The notes under the pieces: generated by a model
Told to the model about the DNA's origin: nothing
What the model saw: the letters and a program-made list of their open reading frames with translations, nothing else
Database searches by the model: none
Source: Lachnospiraceae bacterium
GTDB taxonomy: Bacteria; Bacillota_A; Clostridia; Lachnospirales; Lachnospiraceae
NCBI GenBank assembly: GCA_017540915.1
Contig: JAFYAD010000085.1
Location: 1-12,786 of the forward strand
Direction of reading: 5' to 3'
Length of the DNA: 12,786 nucleotides
Part shown: positions 1 through 6,634 of the stretch, piece after piece
Layout: each line of letters starts with the position of its first letter
Position numbering within the stretch: the first letter of the stretch is position 1
Position numbers and translations under genes: made by a program

Positions 1-431
1 ATCTTTAACGGGCGTATGTTTGTCGTCAGATGGATCAGCAGCGAGAGCACCATACCTATCTGCGTCAAAAGCGCCATGACATTGAAGTGAGGCATCAAAA
101 ATGCCCCCTCCAGCTCTCGTCCGGAAAACAGCCAGATATGGGCAGCAACAAAGATTATCATGGCAAAGCCTGAAATCCTGCGGATCCAGAACAGGCGGTT
201 TGCTCCGGCGTAGGATACACCCGATCTTCGGATCGCCACCAGCGTATCAATGGTCAGCTTACACCCGATCAATATATGCAAAGCGATCAGCGCGCTCATC
301 AACCAGGTCAGCAAACGAAATGCCGGATTTCCACCGGCTGTAATTCCAAGCATTACCAAAACGCCCCATATCATGTGAACCAAAAACAATCCCATGATCG
401 CGGCACTCAATCGCGCATTAATCCTTCTCAT
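1..431 (-). CDS. Four-helix membrane protein, probable haem-b type anchor (3' end beyond window)
   Basis: The 143 residues visible contain four hydrophobic segments at about 11-31, 40-60, 85-103 and 120-138. Each carries a histidine (H19, H52, H98, H134), and H115 lies in the loop before the fourth. This resembles the small di-haem or mono-haem cytochrome b anchors of succinate dehydrogenase/fumarate reductase, but there is no decisive motif, so haem binding is inferred. I chose the ATG at 431 because GGGGG lies 9 bases before it. The ATG at 440 would sit directly against that G-run and would overlap the upstream gene by 8 bases. The gene follows the unknown-function gene with a one-base gap and should be its co-transcribed partner. 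A natural role is passing electrons across the membrane to the FMN-binding lipoprotein two genes upstream. The coding frame is still open at base 1. Confidence 0.72.
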   Translation of the reverse strand, partial: MRRINARLSAAIMGLFLVHMIWGVLVMLGITAGGNPAFRLLTWLMSALIALHILIGCKLTIDTLVAIRRSGVSYAGANRLFWIRRISGFAMIIFVAAHIWLFSGRELEGAFLMPHFNVMALLTQIGMVLSLLIHLTTNIRPLK

Positions 432-432
432 T

Positions 433-942
433 TCATTCATCCCCCGACATAACGGGCATTATATAAGACAATTCCGTAACCACTTCCGCCCCGTATGCCC
501 GGTAAGCCTCACGTGACATGATCGCCACATCGAATTCACCATAGTATACCTTGGACAAAAACAGCGTTGCATCCTCGGTTCGCAGCTTCATCTGGTTTTC
601 CGGCAGACGGCTTTGAAAGCTCTCCGCCAGTTCCAATCCGCTTTTATCAGCCGAAGACACTATACACGAAATGTCTTCAAAAATATAGTCTATTTCTTCT
701 CCGGAGAAGAATTTTATCCAGGTGTCAAGATTATCCGCATTTGTATGTCTGTTCCGGTTCACGAATACAACATATGCACCCGATGGCTGCTCTAAGATCG
801 TTGTTGCCGAGCTGACAGCGTCGGTTCCGTCTCCATGTACGGCTGCCAAGCGGACTGCAGGCACCACTATGAACAGTATGACCGTGATCAGAAGACAGAC
901 CGCATGCCGGAGCAGCTCACTCCCTGGCCTGTGAGAGCGCAT
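433..942 (-). CDS. Membrane-anchored extracytoplasmic protein of unknown function
   Basis: This 169-residue protein has a basic N-terminus, one hydrophobic segment at about 12-34 with no lipobox cysteine, and a soluble extracytoplasmic domain of roughly 130 residues. The C-terminal third reads like the end of a periplasmic-binding-protein-like fold (a FDVAIMS strand, then an AYRAYGA helix), but I do not recognise a named family. A single cysteine (Ile-Ser-Cys-Ile) lies mid-domain. The ATG at 942 overlaps the end of the FMN-binding lipoprotein gene by 26 bases. It is supported by a GAGG about 9 bases upstream and is the only reasonable start before the membrane segment. The gene lies between a flavoprotein and a haem-anchor-like gene, which points to a role in the redox or capture side of iron uptake. 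That is inference from position only. Confidence 0.7.
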   Translation of the reverse strand: MRSHRPGSELLRHAVCLLITVILFIVVPAVRLAAVHGDGTDAVSSATTILEQPSGAYVVFVNRNRHTNADNLDTWIKFFSGEEIDYIFEDISCIVSSADKSGLELAESFQSRLPENQMKLRTEDATLFLSKVYYGEFDVAIMSREAYRAYGAEVVTELSYIMPVMSGDE

Positions 943-1357
943 TATTCACCGCCTCTGTAAACTCGTTATAATTGATGGTTGCTCCGCTGATCGCATCTAT
1001 ACCCTTCAACTGACCGTTCTGCACCAGCATAGCGGCGTATTCCGCACAGGCGGCATTTGCTTTCTGTGCTTTATTGTAAAAGTCCTTGTTCGCTATACGG
1101 CCGTCCTCTTTTCCGTAATCCTCGCCCTTTTCCGTACCGTCTTCCTCATATGTCTTAAACACACAGTCTGAAATTTTACCATCCTTGATGGTGATGGTCA
1201 CAACACCGTATCCGTTGCCCTCATCCGATCCATCCTCTGTATGATACACCGAGCTTTGAGCTTCGTAAGTTCCGTCCTTGTATGCAACACTTCCCGAACC
1301 GCACCCTGTCAAAATGATACTGCCTGTTATCAATGCCGCAATAAACCTTTTTTTCAT
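917..1357 (-). CDS. FMN-binding-domain lipoprotein
   Basis: A 146-residue lipoprotein. The start has Lys-Lys-Arg, a hydrophobic stretch and lipobox LTGC with the lipidated cysteine at position 19. It is followed by an FMN-binding domain (about 25-144) with the YKDGTY opening, a VVTITIKDGKI strand pair and the D-A-I-S-G-A-T motif at 121-127. In this family the threonine of that motif (T127) is the residue to which ApbE attaches FMN covalently. The protein should therefore be an outward-facing, membrane-tethered flavoprotein. The ATG at 1357 was chosen because AGGAGG lies 5 bases upstream; an in-frame ATG at 1375 lacks this. It follows the ABC ATPase gene by 32 bases. In the Campylobacter P19 locus this place is taken by thioredoxin-like genes, so a role in extracytoplasmic reduction of Fe(III) or of partner proteins is plausible but not shown. 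Confidence 0.9.
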   Translation of the reverse strand: MKKRFIAALITGSIILTGCGSGSVAYKDGTYEAQSSVYHTEDGSDEGNGYGVVTITIKDGKISDCVFKTYEEDGTEKGEDYGKEDGRIANKDFYNKAQKANAACAEYAAMLVQNGQLKGIDAISGATINYNEFTEAVNNALSQARE

Positions 1358-1389
1358 ATTGTCCTCCTGAATCACGGATCGGATCGATC

Positions 1390-2091
1390 CTACTGAAGCG
1401 TGATATGTTTGATCTTTCCGGTAAAATTCGGATTGACAGTCTCACGTTCCACCTTACCGTTCCGCAGCACTATGGTGCGCTGCGCTACCTCTGCCACCTC
1501 CGGATTGTGGGTTACGACCACCAGAGTAGTGCCCTCCTCGTGAAGCCTTCTGAACAGCTCCACCACTATCTCTTCATTTGCCTCATCCAGATTTCCTGTG
1601 GGTTCATCCGCCAGGATGATCTCCGGATAATTGATCAGCGCTCTGGCTACACATACACGCTGCTGCTCTCCACCGGACAGCTGGCTCGGATAATGCCTGG
1701 CTCTCTCTTTTAAGCCTACACGCTCCAGTGCTTCCAGTGCCTCCTTTTCATCCGGCACACTATGATAATACTGCGATAACATAACATTTTCAACAGCCGT
1801 CAGATAGCTTACAAGATGGAACTGCTGGAATATCAGTCCGATCTTGTCCCGTCGTATCTCTGTAAGTGCCTTTGCACTCTTTTTTGCTATGTCAACACCG
1901 TCTAACAGTATCTCTCCCTCGGTCGCTTTGTCCAGAGCACCTATGATATTCATCATTGTGCTTTTTCCCGAGCCGGAGGGACCCATTATGGCAAGCCACT
2001 CTCCCTGCTCCACCTTCAGACTCACATGATCCAGGGCATGGAGGCTTCCGTATACTTTGGATACATTTTTTAATTCCAGAAGTGCACTCAT
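1390..2091 (-). CDS. ABC transporter ATP-binding protein, MacB/LolD type
   Basis: The 233-residue nucleotide-binding subunit is complete. It has Walker A GPSGSGKS at 37-44, a Q-loop FQQFHLVSYLTAVENV from residue 88, ABC signature LSGGEQQ at 138-144, Walker B IILADEP at 158-164, D-loop GNLD, and the switch histidine in VVTHN at about 195. The tightly matching Q-loop and the LADEPTGNLD string place it in the MacB/LolD/FtsE group, whose members pair with FtsX-fold permeases such as the two encoded just upstream. An in-frame opening runs up to 2208, but the domain begins at the ATG at 2091. This has GGAG 7 bases before it and leaves a 2-base gap after the preceding permease. It corresponds to Cj1663 of the Campylobacter P19 locus. 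It would power a mechanotransmission or export step rather than classical import; the exact task is not established. Confidence 0.95.
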   Translation of the reverse strand: MSALLELKNVSKVYGSLHALDHVSLKVEQGEWLAIMGPSGSGKSTMMNIIGALDKATEGEILLDGVDIAKKSAKALTEIRRDKIGLIFQQFHLVSYLTAVENVMLSQYYHSVPDEKEALEALERVGLKERARHYPSQLSGGEQQRVCVARALINYPEIILADEPTGNLDEANEEIVVELFRRLHEEGTTLVVVTHNPEVAEVAQRTIVLRNGKVERETVNPNFTGKIKHITLQ

Positions 2092-2093
2092 TT

Positions 2094-3236
2094 TTATTCT
2101 CCTTTCAGGACAAGCGCAGGATCCACATCCGTTGCGGAACGGATAGGTATCATACACGCAATTGCCGTTACCAGCACGGATGCCAGCAGTGTTACCGGCA
2201 CCAGCCATGGCATCAGCACGATAGAGCTGTTAAAAACATTCACGGAAACTATCTGGGCAAACCAGAAGCCAAGCAGCGCTCCCAGCAGTCCGCCCACAGC
2301 ACCCAGCACGATACCCTCTCCCATAAACTCGGCTATGATACTGCTGTTGGACGCTCCCAAAGCCTTTCGCAGTCCGATCTCCTTACGCCGCTCCGCAACC
2401 ACTGCTGTCATGGTGGTCGCAACGCAGATCATGGTCAGCATCAGCACGACCACGGTAACTAACAGCACCAGTGCCTGCAGCTTGGATAATACCGTGTCCT
2501 CAGATTGTGTCACACGCTTAACAAGCTTTGCGTTGACCGAGGACAGCTCTCCGGTTATCCGGTCCGCATAGGCACGCAGACCCTCCGCGTCCGCGGAGAC
2601 CGAAAGCTCACAGACGTCATATCCTTTATCTTTGCCGGTCAGTTGCTGCATATCAGCAAAGCTCATATAAACATAGTCTTCTTCTTTTCCTCCGGTGTCT
2701 AATATTCCCGTCACCGTAAAATCACTGCTGTTATCCAGCGTGTCTTCCATGGCCTCCTCCGGCATGTAGGTCGCGGTAGTTTTACTGCCCACACGCAAAA
2801 GATAAAGATCCGCCACATTCTTTCCGACCATGATCTCTCCATCCGAATCAGGCCACTCTCCATCCACACGCCAGAAGGGGCTGGCTGCCTTTGCTCCCTG
2901 CATATCGGTTGCAGCCGCCAGTACGGGCCGGTCGTTGATCCTCACAGTCTCATAACGATAGGGAGCGACTCCTACGATCTCATCCTGAGATATGAAGGAC
3001 AAAGCCGCAGCCACCGCCTCCGGTTGTATCCGCTCTTCGGCGGGCGTCAGGATCATGTTTGCTCCGTAGTTTCTGAACTGTGTCCTCATCTGTCTCGGAA
3101 CATCAATATATATCGTCAGCAATCCGGACAGTATTGTCGCTCCTATGGCTATCGCGAGCAGGGCTATGATCATTCTGGAGCGCCTTCGCAGCAGGGATGC
3201 CGTGATCATCCTGAAATACATTTTTCTCTTTTTCAT
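2094..3236 (-). CDS. ABC transporter permease, MacB/FtsX fold (second)
   Basis: A 380-residue permease. A basic cytoplasmic N-terminus leads into a membrane helix (about 22-44), then a large extracytoplasmic domain to about residue 250, then three helices near 252-280, 305-330 and 345-365. Between the last groups lies the coupling stretch RRKEIGLRKALGAS, typical of MacB/FtsX permeases. The start at 3236 has AAGG 5 bases upstream and lies 10 bases after the first permease. It is related to the product of the preceding gene but clearly not identical, so the pair probably forms a heterodimer with the ATPase encoded next. The equivalent genes in Campylobacter jejuni are Cj1661/Cj1662. The extracytoplasmic domain could contact the P19 lipoprotein or the flavoprotein; this is inference. 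Confidence 0.93.
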   Translation of the reverse strand: MKKRKMYFRMITASLLRRRSRMIIALLAIAIGATILSGLLTIYIDVPRQMRTQFRNYGANMILTPAEERIQPEAVAAALSFISQDEIVGVAPYRYETVRINDRPVLAAATDMQGAKAASPFWRVDGEWPDSDGEIMVGKNVADLYLLRVGSKTTATYMPEEAMEDTLDNSSDFTVTGILDTGGKEEDYVYMSFADMQQLTGKDKGYDVCELSVSADAEGLRAYADRITGELSSVNAKLVKRVTQSEDTVLSKLQALVLLVTVVVLMLTMICVATTMTAVVAERRKEIGLRKALGASNSSIIAEFMGEGIVLGAVGGLLGALLGFWFAQIVSVNVFNSSIVLMPWLVPVTLLASVLVTAIACMIPIRSATDVDPALVLKGE

Positions 3237-3246
3237 CGTTACCTTG

Positions 3247-4539
3247 TCACCTCCCGTGCAGCACTTCCGTCGGTCTCAGACTCTGCAGCATACGGATCGC
3301 AGGGATGCATCCCACCAGTGTTACCAGTGCGACCAGCACTATCACAATGGGAACTACCATCGGTTTGACAGAGATCGCCGACTGGAATACGGTATGTCCG
3401 ATGATCTGGGCAAAGCCGATCCCGGCAAAAAATCCCAATGCAGTACCTATCAATGCCGTACAGAATATTTCGGTCAGCACCAGTGCTGTGATCGCAATAT
3501 TATGCGCACCTATCGCTTTCATCAGTCCTATCTCCTGAGAGCGCTCCATTACGGATGCCGTCACCAGATTACAGATTCCCAGTGCCGCACCTATCAGTGA
3601 CAGGATCGTGATCAATACCATCAAAAGCTGTGTCTTCTCTAAGATCTGTCCCTCGGAATCTGCCACCTGACGTACTGCCGACGCAACAGAATCGCTGATC
3701 ACTTCCTCGATCTGATAGCATATGGAGCTCACATAAGCTGTACAGTACCAGGTTTCATATTGGGATACCGAAAGCGAGGAGGGATCCTTTGCCGCTTTTT
3801 CAGCAAGTTCATTATCGGGTGTTGTCAGTGCCGACACCTCTATACTGTCGATCTTTCCTTCCAGTCCCGCCAGCTCCTGAGCCAGATCAAGCGGAACATA
3901 TATTTCGCTGTCCTCATCGCCGCCGGCATCGAAGATTCCGGTGATCTTCACCTCCGCGTCTGCGCTGCTTCCCTGCAGATGCAGCACATCACCCGCGTGA
4001 AGCCCTTCTTTTTCCGCCAGATCACGTCCCACCATCGCCTGCATGAGACCACTGTCATCCTGTTCGTCAAGCCAGTCGCCGGCGGTCACATCCCACCAGC
4101 TCCTCATTGATGTCACTCCGGCATCAAGCTCCTCGCCGGTGGGAAGACTCAGGTGGTGATTAAACCATGTTCCGCGCATCTTTACGGTGTCTCCGTTATC
4201 CAGCGTTAGCTCCGCATTCACAAACGGAGCATAATCCGCAATATTGAAAGCCCAGAAGATCGTTTTTATCTTACCGAGCTCTTCCTCCTTCAGGTAGGCT
4301 CCGGAGATGTTCTCATCCTCTCCCATCTCATAGAGGGAGGATAAGACCGAGGTTCCCTTCGGCACCACCGTTATATTTGCTCCGTATGCCTTCAGCTCCT
4401 GATTTACCTTATCACCCACATCCAGCATCACGGAAAGCATGGCTGTTGCCAGCGATGCTCCCAGCGCGATCGTGAATGCGATCATCGCCATCTTTTTCCA
4501 CTGTCTGAAAAACGCTTTTGCGATCATCCGTATAAACAT
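3247..4539 (-). CDS. ABC transporter permease, MacB/FtsX fold (first)
   Basis: A 430-residue permease with the same plan as its neighbour. It has a first helix at about 17-40, an extracytoplasmic domain of about 250 residues, and three C-terminal helices near 305-330, 350-380 and 392-415. The coupling motif ERSQEIGLMKAIGAHN lies between the second and third helices. The extracytoplasmic part is about 50 residues longer than in the second permease and includes a Trp-rich stretch (GTWFNHHLSLP, SWWDV), with the paired histidines being potential ligands. The start at 4539 has AAGGTG about 5 bases upstream and lies 9 bases beyond the DUF2318 gene. Subunit pairing with the downstream permease is the simplest reading. 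Nothing looks truncated. Confidence 0.93.
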   Translation of the reverse strand: MFIRMIAKAFFRQWKKMAMIAFTIALGASLATAMLSVMLDVGDKVNQELKAYGANITVVPKGTSVLSSLYEMGEDENISGAYLKEEELGKIKTIFWAFNIADYAPFVNAELTLDNGDTVKMRGTWFNHHLSLPTGEELDAGVTSMRSWWDVTAGDWLDEQDDSGLMQAMVGRDLAEKEGLHAGDVLHLQGSSADAEVKITGIFDAGGDEDSEIYVPLDLAQELAGLEGKIDSIEVSALTTPDNELAEKAAKDPSSLSVSQYETWYCTAYVSSICYQIEEVISDSVASAVRQVADSEGQILEKTQLLMVLITILSLIGAALGICNLVTASVMERSQEIGLMKAIGAHNIAITALVLTEIFCTALIGTALGFFAGIGFAQIIGHTVFQSAISVKPMVVPIVIVLVALVTLVGCIPAIRMLQSLRPTEVLHGR

Positions 4540-4548
4540 ATTTACACC

Positions 4549-5805
4549 TTATTTCCGAAATTTCTTTTCATGCTCCACCAATCCGCTGATGGGAATGATG
4601 ATCCTGCTGTTCTTTATTTCATAGGGGATCACGATCGGATTGCATCCCCCCTTAAATCCAATGGTACTGATATTCATGATGACATCACAGCGCTTGCACA
4701 CAACCTGTCCGTCTCTCTCGTAATATCCTGCCTCTCCACAGATATCGCATGCATCCAGCCCTACTCCGTAGGACTGGGAATTAGGCTTTTTGATCACGAT
4801 AAACCTGATCTGGGTGCCGGACTCGGTAGTATAGGCAAAACGGTGAAGATGACCATCACTTACCATATCAAACGGCACATACATGTTCTCTTCGTCAGAA
4901 TCGATATCCTCCACCGGAGAAAGAGTGACCTCCCGTGAATTTATATCCTCCATGACCGTAACCGTCAAAAAGCCAAGTATGGAAAACAACACAAGTGTAG
5001 CCGCCCACCTGCGGTTTTTACGCCACTTTGCCAGGATCTTTCTGTGTTCGGCGGGATTATTGTAGGGCTCATTCACACGAAGCCCCCTGATCAGAAGACC
5101 AATCGCCGGTAAAAGAGCCACTATCAGCGCCGCAGTCAGGAAATATACATTATGGTTTTTTACAAATACCACAAATGAAAAGACTGCATGATTTGACCTG
5201 ATGGTCCCGTTCTGCAAAAGAACAGAAAAAATCCCGGAAACCATGATCACCTCCAGGATCACCGATTCCGCGATCGTAAGCGCACGAGCCTTATTTTTTT
5301 CTGTTCTTTTCACGCACTGTACAGCAGCCAGATACACCAGAAGCGACAATATCACGCCGAACAGTATCCCTATCATATTCATCAGATATGCCGTGGAAAA
5401 AACAGTTTTCTCAGACAACAGTATCTTGTACGGGTACATCATGACCTCCGGAAAGGAATAGATCATGAGTGCTGCCAGAAACACTGATAAAGCCGCATAC
5501 TGTGGCATTCCCGTAAGTCTTCTGTTCTTTGTTGCCGCACCAAGGATCTGCAGGATCACAAAAACCGTAAAGGCTGTCAGGGATACAATGTAGATCACGC
5601 TGTTTAGCGATGCCGATTTGATCAGGCTTGTATGATTTCGCAAAAGTGCCACTATCACGGCTCCTGCCAGACCGGCCAACACGCCCGCATGCACCACGCG
5701 AACCTCCGCCTTCTTTCCGGACAGGCGGGTATCACCAACTGCTATTCCGGTAATGGTTGCTGCCATCAGGATCGCTTTTATGGTATATATCAGATACGTC
5801 CACAT
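4549..5805 (-). CDS. DUF2318 polytopic membrane protein with cysteine-rich C-terminal domain
   Basis: A 418-residue protein with about eight membrane helices (roughly 1-24, 40-56, 69-89, 102-120, 137-163, 180-198, 219-240, 268-286). These are followed by an extracytoplasmic DUF2318 domain from about 300. That domain has CDIC (C353, C356), CKRC (C370, C373) and a lone C388 in GFKGGCN, the pattern expected for a metal or Fe-S site. The homologous gene in the Campylobacter P19 locus is Cj1660, and related ferredoxin-like membrane proteins serve ferrous-iron systems such as Bordetella FtrD. The role is thought to be electron transfer to or from the iron site, not proven here. The ATG at 5805 was chosen: GGAG lies 7 bases upstream and the first helix follows directly. 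An in-frame ATG at 5859 falls inside the stem of the inter-gene hairpin. Confidence 0.9.
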   Translation of the reverse strand: MWTYLIYTIKAILMAATITGIAVGDTRLSGKKAEVRVVHAGVLAGLAGAVIVALLRNHTSLIKSASLNSVIYIVSLTAFTVFVILQILGAATKNRRLTGMPQYAALSVFLAALMIYSFPEVMMYPYKILLSEKTVFSTAYLMNMIGILFGVILSLLVYLAAVQCVKRTEKNKARALTIAESVILEVIMVSGIFSVLLQNGTIRSNHAVFSFVVFVKNHNVYFLTAALIVALLPAIGLLIRGLRVNEPYNNPAEHRKILAKWRKNRRWAATLVLFSILGFLTVTVMEDINSREVTLSPVEDIDSDEENMYVPFDMVSDGHLHRFAYTTESGTQIRFIVIKKPNSQSYGVGLDACDICGEAGYYERDGQVVCKRCDVIMNISTIGFKGGCNPIVIPYEIKNSRIIIPISGLVEHEKKFRK

Positions 5806-5853
5806 ATTTATGCTCCAAAATTCGTAACTTTCAAAACTCTTTTTAACGCACCG

Positions 5854-5881
5854 CGGCACACCGGAAAAAACCGGTGCGCCG
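5854..5881 (-). other. Inter-gene hairpin with an alternative pairing partner
   Basis: In the transcript, an 11-base stem (5881-5871 with 5864-5854, one G-U pair) closes a six-U loop. It sits in the 112-base gap between the P19 and DUF2318 genes. No U-tract follows the stem, so it is not a classical terminator. A second copy of the 3' arm core, CGGTGCG in the transcript at 5853-5847, is exactly complementary to CGCACCG at 5878-5872, so two mutually exclusive stems are possible. It may act as a processing or stability element that separates expression of the abundant lipoprotein from the membrane transporter genes, or as an attenuator. No other signal was recognised in this gap apart from the ribosome binding site of the DUF2318 gene. 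Confidence 0.55.
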
Positions 5882-5917
5882 TCTGTGTTCCTTATAAATG
5901 AAATGCTTTGTTACCGA

Positions 5918-6562
5918 TCACTCAAGTCCGGCAAAATTCCAGCCTTCATAAGTGTAAGTCAAAGGTCCGTTTCCGAATACATCTGAGAGCAGTCCGCCGG
6001 GGCCTGTCTCTGCATCAGAGTGGATGAGATAGTTGTTTTCACCCGGGCTGTGGATCGTAAAGGTGATATCGTATGTACCCGGATCAAGCTTGATGTTGTT
6101 GCCGTAGTGCGGACCATCGGAAGCTGCCATCGGCATGAAGGTTCCATCTGTTACTGCCTGCTTGGTTGAGGAATCCACGATTGAATAATCCACCTTCAGA
6201 TACGGTACCCAGTCACCGACACCGTAACCAAGGTTGTTATCCAGGGCTGAGATATCTGCCTCAAGATGGATATCGTAATCCTCTGCCTTGTAATCCTGGC
6301 TCTCGCTGTCTGTCATAGGTACTGACTGGAAATAAACCGCAGAGAGATTGATGAAATTCAGTGCTTCATCCTCAAAGATCGGGTACTCCGTGAATCCGGC
6401 ACCATCTGTTGCGGCATCCGTGCTCTGCTCAGATACCTCTGCCGTTACGGATTCAGATGAACCTGTGTCTGTTGTTGCTGCGGATTTGTCACTGCCACAG
6501 CCTGCCAATGCAGATACTGCAAGCAGAGACGCACAAAAAATAGCTGCGTTACGCTTTTTCAT
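5918..6562 (-). CDS. P19/Tp34-family iron-binding lipoprotein
   Basis: A 214-residue lipoprotein with a lipobox ending ALAGC (lipidated C22), then a Ser/Thr/Glu/Asp-rich linker to about residue 55 and the P19 domain. The metal ligands known for Campylobacter jejuni P19 can be matched. H99 and E101 lie in IHLEADI, M145 and H152 in MPMAASDGPHYG (the same 7-residue spacing as M88/H95 of P19), and H181 lies in HSDAETG, resembling the HTDKETG of P19. This family binds copper and iron and delivers iron to the FTR1 permease, here encoded 72 bases upstream. The start at 6562 has AAGGAGG 8 bases upstream, the strongest ribosome binding site in the operon, suggesting high synthesis. The Gram-positive lipid anchor replaces the periplasmic freedom of P19 in Gram-negatives. 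Confidence 0.95.
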   Translation of the reverse strand: MKKRNAAIFCASLLAVSALAGCGSDKSAATTDTGSSESVTAEVSEQSTDAATDGAGFTEYPIFEDEALNFINLSAVYFQSVPMTDSESQDYKAEDYDIHLEADISALDNNLGYGVGDWVPYLKVDYSIVDSSTKQAVTDGTFMPMAASDGPHYGNNIKLDPGTYDITFTIHSPGENNYLIHSDAETGPGGLLSDVFGNGPLTYTYEGWNFAGLE

Positions 6563-6634
6563 TTGTTGATCCTCCTTATTGGAAATAATTGATTGTTTTA
6601 TCTATGAAAGGTTTTTGTGCCTGTTCATACATTG

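Noticed and set aside
101..343. Open frame on the plus strand at the left end
   Set aside because: It is antisense to the four-helix membrane protein, is low in hydrophobic structure and has no ribosome binding site; the minus strand reads as a coherent membrane protein.
5854..5881. Intrinsic terminator between the P19 and DUF2318 genes
   Set aside because: The uridine run is in the loop and not after the stem, and the downstream genes have no promoter of their own that I can see.
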